In this document: positions 14,540-22,955 of the stretch, piece after piece
How positions within the stretch are numbered: the first letter of the stretch is position 1
Layout: the number at the start of each line of letters is the position of its first letter
Assembly (NCBI GenBank): GCA_033856235.1
Contig: JAWVFI010000157.1
Location: 1 to 49,828, forward strand
Length of the DNA: 49,828 nucleotides
Direction: 5' to 3'
Origin: DASXRU01 sp033856235
GTDB lineage: Bacteria > Acidobacteriota > Blastocatellia > Pyrinomonadales > Pyrinomonadaceae
Notes under the pieces: model-generated
Seen by the model: only the letters and a program-made list of their open reading frames with translations
The model's database searches: none
What the model was told of the DNA's origin: nothing
Made by a program: the position numbers and the translations under genes

Positions 14540-15421
14540 GTGACCGCGGACCTTCAAGATTTGCTTATTGAGAGTGGCGCGCCATTGCCTGCCGGCGTCC
14601 CGCTGGAAATCGAGAGCAAAGAGAATCGCCTCCGCGAACTCTTCCGGGAGATGGGCTCGGTCGTCGTAGCGTTTTCTGGTGGAGTTGACAGCAGCTACGT
14701 CGCGTACCTTGCGACCAGCGTCCTGGGCGCGAAGGCTTTGTGCGTGACCGGGCGATCCAACAGCCTGGCGCAACACGACTTTGACGACGTGGTGCAGTTA
14801 GCCCGGGACTTTCGTTTCAATCATCGAATTATTAAGACCGACGAACTGAGTAACCCACAGTATCAAGCGAATAATGCGCGCCGTTGCTACTTCTGCAAGT
14901 CCGAGCTCTATTCGAAGTTGAGACCGGTTGCTGAAGACGCCGGCATTGCGACGATCGTCGACGGCTCAACGACGGATGATCTTGGCGACTACCGTCCGGG
15001 CCGGGTTGCGGCCGCCGAACATTCCACGCGTAGCCCGCTGATTGAAGTATCCATGAACAAGAGCGAGGTCAGGCTGCTGAGCCGTCGCGCTGGACTGCCA
15101 ACCTGGGACAAGCCCGCAAGCCCGTGCCTGTCTTCGCGAATTGCTTATGGAACTGCGGTGACTATTGAGCGGCTGAGGGACGTGGAACGCGGCGAAGCGA
15201 TCATGCGGAATATGGGCTTTCGCGAATTTCGCGTGCGGCACCATGACGGCCTTGTGCGTCTGGAGGTTGCCCCGGCCGAATTGGATCGAGTTCTGTTGCG
15301 CGAGGTCGTCGATGAGTTAGCCAGTCGTTTTCGTGGACTTGGCTTTCAGTATGTGACGCTGGACTTACACGGGTACCGTAGCGGATCGATGAATGAAGTT
15401 TTAAGCAACGCAGTACAGTGA
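14540..15421 (+). CDS. larE: ATP-dependent sacrificial sulfur transferase LarE
   Basis: 293 residues. PP-loop ATP pyrophosphatase SGGVDSS (46-52) activates a pyridinium carboxylate intermediate of the nickel-pincer cofactor, and LarE donates sulfur. PASPCLSSR contains Cys196, aligning with the sacrificial Cys176 of Lactobacillus LarE. A CYFC pair (Cys116/Cys119) is also present, so an iron-sulfur-using or alternative sulfur chemistry cannot be excluded. The GTG at 14540 is chosen because a strong GGAGGAGGGAG Shine-Dalgarno sequence (14523-14533) lies seven bases upstream; an ATG at 14498 is the alternative. larB, larC and larA are not in the window. Confidence 0.88.
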   Translation: MTADLQDLLIESGAPLPAGVPLEIESKENRLRELFREMGSVVVAFSGGVDSSYVAYLATSVLGAKALCVTGRSNSLAQHDFDDVVQLARDFRFNHRIIKTDELSNPQYQANNARRCYFCKSELYSKLRPVAEDAGIATIVDGSTTDDLGDYRPGRVAAAEHSTRSPLIEVSMNKSEVRLLSRRAGLPTWDKPASPCLSSRIAYGTAVTIERLRDVERGEAIMRNMGFREFRVRHHDGLVRLEVAPAELDRVLLREVVDELASRFRGLGFQYVTLDLHGYRSGSMNEVLSNAVQ

Positions 15422-15482
15422 CGCGAACGGCGGGCGACGCCGGCAGAAATTTTTCACAGAAACCACAGGACGGAGATTGAGA

Positions 15483-16763
15483 ATGCCTACTGCGATGGTG
15501 GACGACATCAGGGAAATCAAAGAGGACAATCCGTTTGAGTCGATGATGTCACGGTTTGATCGAGCAGCCCAGTTGCTGGAACTCGATCCCGATCTCTATG
15601 CGGTGATGCGAGTCCCCAACCGCGAACTGAAGGTTTACATCCCAACCCGCATGGACTCCGGACGAATCCAGGTGTTCGAGGGTTTTCGCGTTCAGCACAA
15701 CTTCGCCCGCGGGCCGGCAAAGGGAGGAATTCGATATTCGCCCGATGTCACATTGGACGAGGTCCGGGCACTGGCCGCGTGGATGACGTGGAAATGCGCA
15801 GTGGTCAATGTTCCGTTTGGCGGCGGCAAGGGAGGGATCATCTGCGATCCGATTCAAATGTCGCTCGGCGAGTTAGAACGCATGACCAGGCGTTATGCTT
15901 CCGAGCTCCTTGATTTCATTGGCCCGGAAAAAGACGTGCCCGCTCCGGATATGAACACTAACGAGCAGACGATGGCGTGGATCATGGATACCTACTCCAT
16001 GCATGCGCGGCACACCGTCAATGCGGTGGTGACTGGAAAGCCAATCGACCTGGGCGGTTCCCGCGGACGTTTGGAAGCAACGGGCCGCGGATTGCTTTTT
16101 GTGATTAACGAAGCCATCAAACGGTTTAAGATGAAACCGTCTGACACCAGAGTGGCCGTTCAGGGTTCGGGAAATGTCGGAGGAATCGGGGCCCGGCTGT
16201 TGCACGAGGCAGGCTACAAGGTGGTGGCTATCTCTGACGTTCATGGCGGCATTCACGACCCCAATGGACTGGATATCGCCGCTGCCCTGAGTCATTTAAA
16301 GACTACGCGTTCTTTTGATAGCTACCGGGGCGTTGAGCAGATCACCAATGCCGAGCTTCTGGAGCTTGATTGTGATGTTTTGGTGCCCGCCGCGACTGAG
16401 AATCAGATTACATCCCATAATGCGCACCGCATCAAGTGTAAGGTCCTGGCTGAAGGGGCCAATGGCCCCACTACAGCCGGCGCCGACGAAATCCTGCATG
16501 AGCAGGGCGTCTTTGTAATACCGGATATCCTTGCAAATGCTGGCGGTGTTACGGTTTCCTACTTTGAGTGGGTTCAGGATCGGATGGGCTATTTTTGGCG
16601 CGAAGACGTGGTCAATCAGAGGCTGGAGGAGAAAATGGTCGCCAGTTTCAACGATCTTTGCCGATATGCGGACTCTCATTCGGTCGATACGCGCACCGCG
16701 GCATACATGCTGGCGATCGACCGCGTGGCCTACGATACACGGATGCGTGGCATTTACGCGTGA
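15483..16763 (+). CDS. Glutamate dehydrogenase (Glu/Leu/Phe/Val dehydrogenase family)
   Basis: 426 residues. Interconverts glutamate and 2-oxoglutarate plus ammonia. Substrate-site marks: KGGIRYSPDVTLDEVRALA, then PFGGGKGG with the catalytic lysine (Lys116) and PAPDMNTNEQTMAWIMDTYS. The C-terminal half holds the nucleotide-binding GSGNVGG, and AEGANGPTT is the usual glutamate-dehydrogenase signature, favouring glutamate over branched-chain amino acids. Its length fits the hexameric bacterial/archaeal type. ATG 15483 is preferred over TTG 15477 because GGAG in GACGGAGATTGAGA is correctly spaced. It follows larE by 61 bases and may share its transcript; NAD or NADP specificity is not readable here. 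Confidence 0.93.
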   Translation: MPTAMVDDIREIKEDNPFESMMSRFDRAAQLLELDPDLYAVMRVPNRELKVYIPTRMDSGRIQVFEGFRVQHNFARGPAKGGIRYSPDVTLDEVRALAAWMTWKCAVVNVPFGGGKGGIICDPIQMSLGELERMTRRYASELLDFIGPEKDVPAPDMNTNEQTMAWIMDTYSMHARHTVNAVVTGKPIDLGGSRGRLEATGRGLLFVINEAIKRFKMKPSDTRVAVQGSGNVGGIGARLLHEAGYKVVAISDVHGGIHDPNGLDIAAALSHLKTTRSFDSYRGVEQITNAELLELDCDVLVPAATENQITSHNAHRIKCKVLAEGANGPTTAGADEILHEQGVFVIPDILANAGGVTVSYFEWVQDRMGYFWREDVVNQRLEEKMVASFNDLCRYADSHSVDTRTAAYMLAIDRVAYDTRMRGIYA

Positions 16764-16908
16764 TGGAAAAAACATAAAGGAAAATGCCGCTAAGTCGTGA
16801 AAAGGTCTTGATTTCCACTTGAAGGTGGAGTATGGTCTGCCGTGATTCAGCTAGCCGGGGCAAAGTGTAAATTTTTCGATCCTTGCGCCGGATTGGGCTG
16901 AATAATCA

Positions 16909-16937
16909 TTGACACGGGCGCGAGTCTTTCTTATAAA
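16909..16937 (+). promoter_or_regulatory. Near-consensus sigma70 promoter for the OmpA-like gene
   Basis: TTGACA (16909-16914) and TATAAA (16932-16937) are separated by exactly 17 bases, the strongest promoter match seen in the window. Transcription would start near 16944, about 240 bases ahead of the ATG at 17185. Confidence 0.8.
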
Positions 16938-16943
16938 CAGATG

Positions 16944-17184
16944 CGCTTTTGGTGTTATTTGCTCAAAAAACAGCAGAGAGGTTTGTAGGGGTTGCCAGGT
17001 CAGGGTCGAAGGAATTTGCTGTGCCCGGCTCCTCTCGTTACTCCGCTCCACCCACAAGATATTCAAGGCCGAGGGCGGTAGTGGTTCTTTTAAACAATCG
17101 TTGTGTAGTTGGAGTGTTCTCGTCCGTTGGCTTGGACGAACAATCCGTAAAAGGTTTAACTACTCATTTCGCAGGAGGAATGCG
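16944..17184 (+). promoter_or_regulatory. Long 5' leader of the OmpA-like gene
   Basis: About 240 bases between the proposed transcription start and the ATG, without a convincing gene although one frame is open through it. It contains a hairpin GTTCTCGTCC-GTTGGCTT-GGACGAAC near 17118-17143 and ends with a consensus AGGAGG (17173-17178), six bases before the ATG. Leaders of this size on outer-membrane protein genes are often targets of sRNA or RNA-stability control; that role here is inference. Confidence 0.45.
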
Positions 17185-19797
17185 ATGAGACTCGCGAATA
17201 AAGCGCTCGTAGCTGCGCTTGCAATGTTGGTGCTGTGTGCCGCAGTATCAGCTCAAACTTTAAGGAACGAGAATGATCCACGAAATCAATCTCCATCCGT
17301 AGGCACAGGTGGTCCCGAAGGTGGGGCGACGGGGCTCTTTACCATTTACGATGGCTCGACCATTCGTAAAGGCGAGTTCACGTTTAGCATCGCGTACAGC
17401 AATTATGATCGCGATCCAGGGAATGCTGACATCGTGGATATACCGTTAAGCTTCAATGTGGGTCTTAACGATCATATCGAACTATGGTTCAAGACTAATG
17501 GGTATCGCGGCATAAAGGTTAATAGCCCAGCCCATCTCTCCGGCTTCTATCTGCCAAACATCAGCATCCTTTGCGGAACCGCCACGCCCAGCGGGTTATG
17601 CAGTGGCCCAGCGATTGTACAAGGGCCCTCAGGTCCGAATGTTGGCACGATAGCCGGCAACGCGGTCTTTCGCCCAATCGGCAATCAGCCGTTCGTTAAC
17701 TTCCCGTTCTCGGGCGGTTCGGCGGGGACCTTCGGCGAAGGCCCGGGCGTTATCGGGGGCTTGTTTGGCTTCCCTGGTTTCAACGCTCAGTTGGGGCCGC
17801 CAGTCTCCTCTTCCGGTAGTGGGACGTTCGGCTCAGCTGACAATTTTCCGGGTATCGGATCGGTCGTAGGCGGTATTCTGCCGGGCGTGGTTCTCGCGAC
17901 GGTGCAGCTGCCCTGTACCGCTCTGACGGGCAATTGCCGTCCGCCGGGTTCGCCGGGTTCGTTGAATCCGATTACGGTTCCGACCGTGTTCACGATTGCC
18001 CCGTCATACCTTCCCGACGCGCCGTTCATCGGCCGGGAGTACGGAGAATCGAGCTTTACCAATTTGGTCGCTGGCGCGAAAATTCGGTTCACTGGGCCCA
18101 ATAATCCATTGGGTGTGGCGGTGATTCCGTTCTATCGCTGGTATCCGGATCGCGCCGACGGCGTTGAGGGATTCCGACAGATGCAGCGCGGCGCCGGGCC
18201 CGGTGCGGATCTTGGTGACTTTGGCTTGATTGGTGTAGTCGATGCTCGCCTGAGCCGCTCAGTCAATGTTTCGGCAAACATCGGCTACATTCTGAACAGC
18301 AACCCGAAGGGGACTTTCCCGACAGGTGAGTTCGTGCTCTTGGATAGGCCGAATGAATTACTGGCGGGTATTGGCTTCGACTTCCCGGTGAGCAAGCACG
18401 TGCAGCCGGTGATCGAAGTTCGTTCCACGCAGTACGTGGGCTCTCGCACGCCGAATGCTTTTGAAAACAGCCCAGTCGAGGTTCTGGCCGGTGTGAAGAT
18501 TTATCCGCGACGCTGGTGGGGTATTGGCGCAGCTTGGCGCTATCACATCAATCAACAGGATAAGTCCATGTTTGCGGGAACGGATTTCAACACCCAGATC
18601 AATAACCTTTCCGGGGTTGCAGTCCCTGGCCGGGGCATAATTATTGTTCCCGGAACGACGCGCTCCGCGACTTCGGGTTCCTTCCCGAATGGCTTTACGC
18701 CTTCAGCGGATGCGAATGGCTTTATCGGTCAGTTCTGGATCGGTCATCGCAACGACCGGGCGCCATCAATCCTTCCGAACCAGCCGCCGACAGTGTCGCT
18801 TTCGACCTCGTCAGCCACGGTAACGATGGGTTGTCCGGAAGGAACTGTCTCCAAGTCAGGCTGCACTGCGAGCTCGAATCAAGTACAGCTCTCAGCCGCA
18901 GCAACCGACCCCGATGGTGACACTCTGCTCTATACGTACTCAGTCACCGGTGGTCGCGTAACTGGCGATGGACCAAACAGTACCTGGGACCTCACCGGTG
19001 TTACTCCGGGAACGTATACGGCTTCAGTTGAAGTCGACGATGGCTGCGGCTGCGTGGCCTTCTCTTCGACGACGGTCACCGTTGCTTCGTGTACGGATTG
19101 CGAGCCGCCGTGCCCGACAATCTCGATTGCCTGCCCGACCGACGCTGTGCAGCCAGGTTCGCCTGCTACAGTCAGCGTCAACCTTTCGGGTGGTGGAAAC
19201 TTCAACGTCACCTATAACTGGACAGTCTCAGCCGGAACAATCTCCAGTGGTCAGGGTACGCCTTCGATCACCGTGGATACCGCCGGCCAGGGTGGCCAGA
19301 ACATAACCGCAACTGTCGAGGTCGGTGGTCTGCCGCCTGAGTGCGATAGGACAAGGTCCTGTTCGTTCTCGGTAGTCACACCCGTCCAGGATTGCCGGAA
19401 GTTCGATTCGTACGGAGACATCAGATTTAATGATGAGAAAGCACGTCTCGATCCTTTCGCAGTCGCTCTGCAAAACGAGCCAGGTGCGACCGGTTACATC
19501 ATCGCCTACGGCACCTGCGAGGGTGACGGGCCATGCACTCACACCAGCTGTATCGTTGCTGCAAAACGAGCCGAGCGTGCTAAAGACTATCTGGTCAACA
19601 CGCGCGGAATCGATGCCGGCCGCATCGTCATCATCGACGGTGGCTGCCGTGCAGAGGTTACAGTTGATCTTGTCATTTGCCCGGCTGGAGCTACGGCCCC
19701 AACCCCGGACATGGGCCCGGCAGTTTCGCCTTGCCCCGAATGCAAGAAAACACCAGTGCGTCGCCGCCCACGTCGGCGGAGAGGCGAAGAGGAATAA
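17185..19797 (+). CDS. Cys-rich outer-membrane protein: barrel-like N-terminus, PKD-like domains, OmpA-like C-terminus
   Basis: 870 residues. Signal peptide 1-24 (ending AVSAQ). Residues about 25-520 alternate polar and hydrophobic residues with many Gly and aromatics, as in an outer-membrane beta-barrel or large surface domain. About 531-632 is a PKD-like domain (PPTVSLSTSS, ATDPDGDTLLYTYSVTGG); about 640-730 is a second immunoglobulin-like domain. About 736-835 is OmpA-like, predicted to bind peptidoglycan (RAERAKDYLVNTRGIDAGRI). The tail is Arg-rich. Cysteines are unusually frequent in the last 330 residues, suggesting disulfides. The start is set by AGGAGG six bases upstream; longer frames upstream belong to the leader. 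A perfect terminator follows. Probably an abundant envelope protein. Confidence 0.8.
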   Translation: MRLANKALVAALAMLVLCAAVSAQTLRNENDPRNQSPSVGTGGPEGGATGLFTIYDGSTIRKGEFTFSIAYSNYDRDPGNADIVDIPLSFNVGLNDHIELWFKTNGYRGIKVNSPAHLSGFYLPNISILCGTATPSGLCSGPAIVQGPSGPNVGTIAGNAVFRPIGNQPFVNFPFSGGSAGTFGEGPGVIGGLFGFPGFNAQLGPPVSSSGSGTFGSADNFPGIGSVVGGILPGVVLATVQLPCTALTGNCRPPGSPGSLNPITVPTVFTIAPSYLPDAPFIGREYGESSFTNLVAGAKIRFTGPNNPLGVAVIPFYRWYPDRADGVEGFRQMQRGAGPGADLGDFGLIGVVDARLSRSVNVSANIGYILNSNPKGTFPTGEFVLLDRPNELLAGIGFDFPVSKHVQPVIEVRSTQYVGSRTPNAFENSPVEVLAGVKIYPRRWWGIGAAWRYHINQQDKSMFAGTDFNTQINNLSGVAVPGRGIIIVPGTTRSATSGSFPNGFTPSADANGFIGQFWIGHRNDRAPSILPNQPPTVSLSTSSATVTMGCPEGTVSKSGCTASSNQVQLSAAATDPDGDTLLYTYSVTGGRVTGDGPNSTWDLTGVTPGTYTASVEVDDGCGCVAFSSTTVTVASCTDCEPPCPTISIACPTDAVQPGSPATVSVNLSGGGNFNVTYNWTVSAGTISSGQGTPSITVDTAGQGGQNITATVEVGGLPPECDRTRSCSFSVVTPVQDCRKFDSYGDIRFNDEKARLDPFAVALQNEPGATGYIIAYGTCEGDGPCTHTSCIVAAKRAERAKDYLVNTRGIDAGRIVIIDGGCRAEVTVDLVICPAGATAPTPDMGPAVSPCPECKKTPVRRRPRRRRGEEE

Positions 19798-19874
19798 CCA
19801 ATAGGGTCAACCGGCGTCGCTAGGACGGCGCCGACTGAACCCGCTCGCGTCTTTTGAAGCCGCGAACTTTCCGC

Positions 19875-19921
19875 ACGCGGGCGATGTTCTCCTGAAAAGG
19901 AACATCGCCCGCGTCGTTTTT
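19875..19921 (+). terminator. Rho-independent terminator after the OmpA-like gene
   Basis: A perfect 15-bp stem (19875-19889 with 19900-19914), a 10-base loop and then CGTTTTT. It closes the transcript of the OmpA-like gene, so the next gene needs its own promoter. Confidence 0.93.
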
Positions 19922-20043
19922 ATGAGCTTCAGCTTCGCTGTCGTGTGAGATAATTGGCTCGCAAGAAATCACCGGCGGGCTTCATTGCATCTAATGCTGG
20001 ATTGCATTCGTCGAACAAGGTCAGGTGTTTGGAGATTCATAGA

Positions 20044-22452
20044 ATGAAACTGCGAGAAACTTTCAGGCTGCTTACCGGATTAACGGTCGTTGCCCTTTTT
20101 CTTACCATCCAATGTGTTTCCCCCGCTGCTACTGTTGCTTCAGCTGGAAGCGAGGGCGCTCCACTGCCCTACGCGAACGACTGGCGCGTTACAGGGCCCT
20201 CTGGAGGTGACGTTCGCGGTTTGGTGGTCGATCCTAACGATGCGGATAAGTTCTACTTTGGCACCCTTGACGGTCAGATCTACACCTCGTCGGACGGCGG
20301 GAGAAGCTGGCGGCTGCTGGTGAACTTTAATCGCCCGCAGCTCTTCATTGATCACATTATTGTGGATGCACGAGATTCTCGGACGATCTATGCCGCGGCC
20401 CATCGCCACAAGGAGCCCGGCGGATTTTTCAAGACCACTGATGGGGGATTGACCTGGCGTGAATCTCCGGAACTCAAGAATGAAGCGTTGCATTCGATGG
20501 CCCAGTCCAGCGCTAATCCGAATCTCATAATCGTGGGAACGTTCAACGGCATGTATCGTTCGGACAATTCGGGCTCGAGCTGGACGCAACTGCCGACTGC
20601 CGCAACGCCGGGACTGCTGCACGTCGAATCACTCGCCATCGATCCGCGTGATCCCAATATCATTTATGCCGGTACGTTTTATTTGCCATACAAATCGCTC
20701 GACGGCGGACGCACCTGGCGTCCGATGAGAAACGGCTTCATTGATGATTCCGACATCTTTGCCATCGACATCGATCCCCGTGATGCTAATCATGTGATCG
20801 CGTCGGCCTGCAGCGGGATCTACGAGTCGCGAAACGCCGGTGACAGCTGGAGCAAGGTAGAAGGAATTCCATCGCAGTCGCGAAGAACTCGCGCCATCCT
20901 GCAGCACCCATCCGTTGCCGGCGTTGTGTTTGCCGGGACCACGGAGGGCTTCTGGCGCTCGGGCAATGGCGGCGCGAAGAATTCCTGGATGGTGACAACC
21001 TCGCGCCTGCTGGAAATCAATTCAATTGCCGTGCATCCAAAGAATCCCGACAAGATTTTTATCGGGACGAACAACTATGGCGTGATGATCTCTTATGACG
21101 GAGGCAAGACTTTCGCGCCCAGCAACGGCGGCTACAGTGGGCGCTTTACGAATTTCATCCTTCCGGATCGAGAGAACCCGGCGCGGATTTACGCAACTAC
21201 GATAAACACCGCGACCGGCGGCGGCTTCTTCTTTGTCAGCAATGATGCCGGCATGACCTGGCAGCCCTCGATGCGCAACATGCCGCCGCGCTTAAGTAGT
21301 TCCTCAATCCTGCAGGACGAGCTCAACCCCAACACTATCTATTTGGGAACTAACTTGGGCGTCTATCGCTCACTGGACCGCGGAGCATCTTGGGCTCCGA
21401 TTACAGCGGTGAAGCCGGCGCCAAAGGGCAAAGCAAAGCGTCCGGCAAAGAAAGCGCCCGCTCGTAGTGCCTCCAACAGTGCTCCACAAGGGCGAACCGC
21501 GCTGACCGGTCCGCCCGCAGGCGGAATTACCGATCTGGTCAAGCGGGCCCAGTCAGCGCTGAATCTGGCCGGATACGATGTCGGGGTGCCGGATGGACAA
21601 ACAGGACCGCGGACTGTGACGGCCATCAGGAAATTTCAGACTGATCGCAATTTGCCTTTATCAGGTCGCTTGGATGAAGCGACGCTCGGAGCGTTGGGTC
21701 TGGCGGCAGGGATTGAAGCCACGACTACTACCGCCGGAAAACTACCGGCTCCGATCTTAAACCTGATCGAGTCGATCAATGCCCTGGCCTATTGCGCTGA
21801 TCATCATAATGGCCGGCTGGGCATCTTGGCTGCCACAAACGCAGGGTTGTTCCGTACCTTTGATCCGTCCCAGGGTTGGGAGCGTATCTCGTACGGTCCC
21901 GGACTTGACGCGCGAACCACAGCGATTTCGACCAACCCGCAAAACCCACGCACTATCTGGGTGGGCACAGCTAATTCAGGGTTATTGGTTTCGCGCGATG
22001 GTGGCGCGACTTGGCAACAGGTTCAGGGCGTGCCCGACACTGCTCCGGTTAACGTTATCGCCCAGGACCGGGAGCGCTCTGCCTACATATACATTGGCAC
22101 CAAGCAGGCCTTCTACTCTTCCCACGATGGGGGTGAGCGATGGATGCGTCGGGGTGGCAATCTGCCGTATGGCGATTTCACGAGCATATTGATCAACCCT
22201 CGGGACGGCAATGAGATCTTTACCGGCAATGCTTACCAAAATGGTGAGATTGGCGGTGGAGTTTACCGCTCGGCGGATGCGGGTTTGACGTGGACGCGAA
22301 TAGACCCGCGCCTCCCCAGCAAGCGAATCTGGGCCATGGCTTTTGATATTCGAAATCCTGGCACCCTGTTCGTGGGATCTCATTCCGGGGGGGTCTACGT
22401 CGTGCCTCGCAGAGATGACTCAGTCACGGGATCGAGCCAGCAAGAGAAGTAG
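20044..22452 (+). CDS. Secreted BNR/sortilin-like beta-propeller protein with inserted peptidoglycan-binding-like domain
   Basis: 802 residues from ATG 20044, which has GGAG upstream and a following signal peptide (LTGLTVVALFLTIQCVSPA). Repeated Asp-box units such as SSDGGRSWR, TTDGGLTWR, SLDGGRTWR, SYDGGKTF, SRDGGATWQ and SADAGLTW are spread through residues 60-455 and 575-795, typical of VPS10/BNR propellers. Between them, a Lys/Ala/Pro linker (about 455-490) leads into residues about 495-553, which match a type 1 peptidoglycan-binding domain (QSALNLAGYDVGVPDGQTGP, then AIRKFQTDRNLPLSGRLDEA). The protein may anchor a propeller to cell wall. No catalytic motif was recognised. The neighbouring OmpA-like protein also has a wall-binding domain. 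Confidence 0.82.
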   Translation: MKLRETFRLLTGLTVVALFLTIQCVSPAATVASAGSEGAPLPYANDWRVTGPSGGDVRGLVVDPNDADKFYFGTLDGQIYTSSDGGRSWRLLVNFNRPQLFIDHIIVDARDSRTIYAAAHRHKEPGGFFKTTDGGLTWRESPELKNEALHSMAQSSANPNLIIVGTFNGMYRSDNSGSSWTQLPTAATPGLLHVESLAIDPRDPNIIYAGTFYLPYKSLDGGRTWRPMRNGFIDDSDIFAIDIDPRDANHVIASACSGIYESRNAGDSWSKVEGIPSQSRRTRAILQHPSVAGVVFAGTTEGFWRSGNGGAKNSWMVTTSRLLEINSIAVHPKNPDKIFIGTNNYGVMISYDGGKTFAPSNGGYSGRFTNFILPDRENPARIYATTINTATGGGFFFVSNDAGMTWQPSMRNMPPRLSSSSILQDELNPNTIYLGTNLGVYRSLDRGASWAPITAVKPAPKGKAKRPAKKAPARSASNSAPQGRTALTGPPAGGITDLVKRAQSALNLAGYDVGVPDGQTGPRTVTAIRKFQTDRNLPLSGRLDEATLGALGLAAGIEATTTTAGKLPAPILNLIESINALAYCADHHNGRLGILAATNAGLFRTFDPSQGWERISYGPGLDARTTAISTNPQNPRTIWVGTANSGLLVSRDGGATWQQVQGVPDTAPVNVIAQDRERSAYIYIGTKQAFYSSHDGGERWMRRGGNLPYGDFTSILINPRDGNEIFTGNAYQNGEIGGGVYRSADAGLTWTRIDPRLPSKRIWAMAFDIRNPGTLFVGSHSGGVYVVPRRDDSVTGSSQQEK

Positions 22453-22661
22453 GAATTAGAACTCTGGTTTACGAAAACTGTCTCGCGGTTCAGGGATCAC
22501 CTTCCTCCCCCCGGGGCGTTCCTGAGGCGTTGAATGCGTTAGCGACGTTGCAAACGAGAGTAGGCTGATAATGTCCTTGACCCAGTCGTTTGCGGCGCGT
22601 GAGTAGGCGTTTGGATGACAAGCTGATGTGAAGGATGTCGCTCTGATCACAGCCTGCTTCC

Positions 22662-22689
22662 TTGACACTTCATCGCTCGGACGTGTAAA
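22662..22689 (+). promoter_or_regulatory. Putative promoter for rpsA and its long leader
   Basis: The 503-base gap 22453-22955 holds one good promoter candidate: TTGACA (22662-22667), 16 bases, TGTAAA (22684-22689). This leaves a leader of about 260 bases before the rpsA ATG. Long leaders are usual for rpsA because S1 represses its own translation in proteobacteria; whether that happens here is unknown. The rest of the gap shows no gene or repeat I can support. Confidence 0.55.
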
Positions 22690-22955
22690 TTGCCGACCGA
22701 CCTGGTCAAGCGGCCGGTGATAGTCGGAGCAAGCGGGTGACTACGGGCACGAACGGAAATCGAAACACTTAAACCTCCTTTTCCAACTCCAGCGGCTCGA
22801 ATCCTCGCCTTAGCAATCAATCCGACCCATTACCAAATTCTCCACGGAGACGCCCTCTAAAAGTTTTTATCTGAGGGTTTGCCTTGGGTAGTCGCAGAGG
22901 CAGGTACGGCGCTGATGAGTATTTGCGCCAAGCTCGAAGTTCGTTAGGAGTCTGC

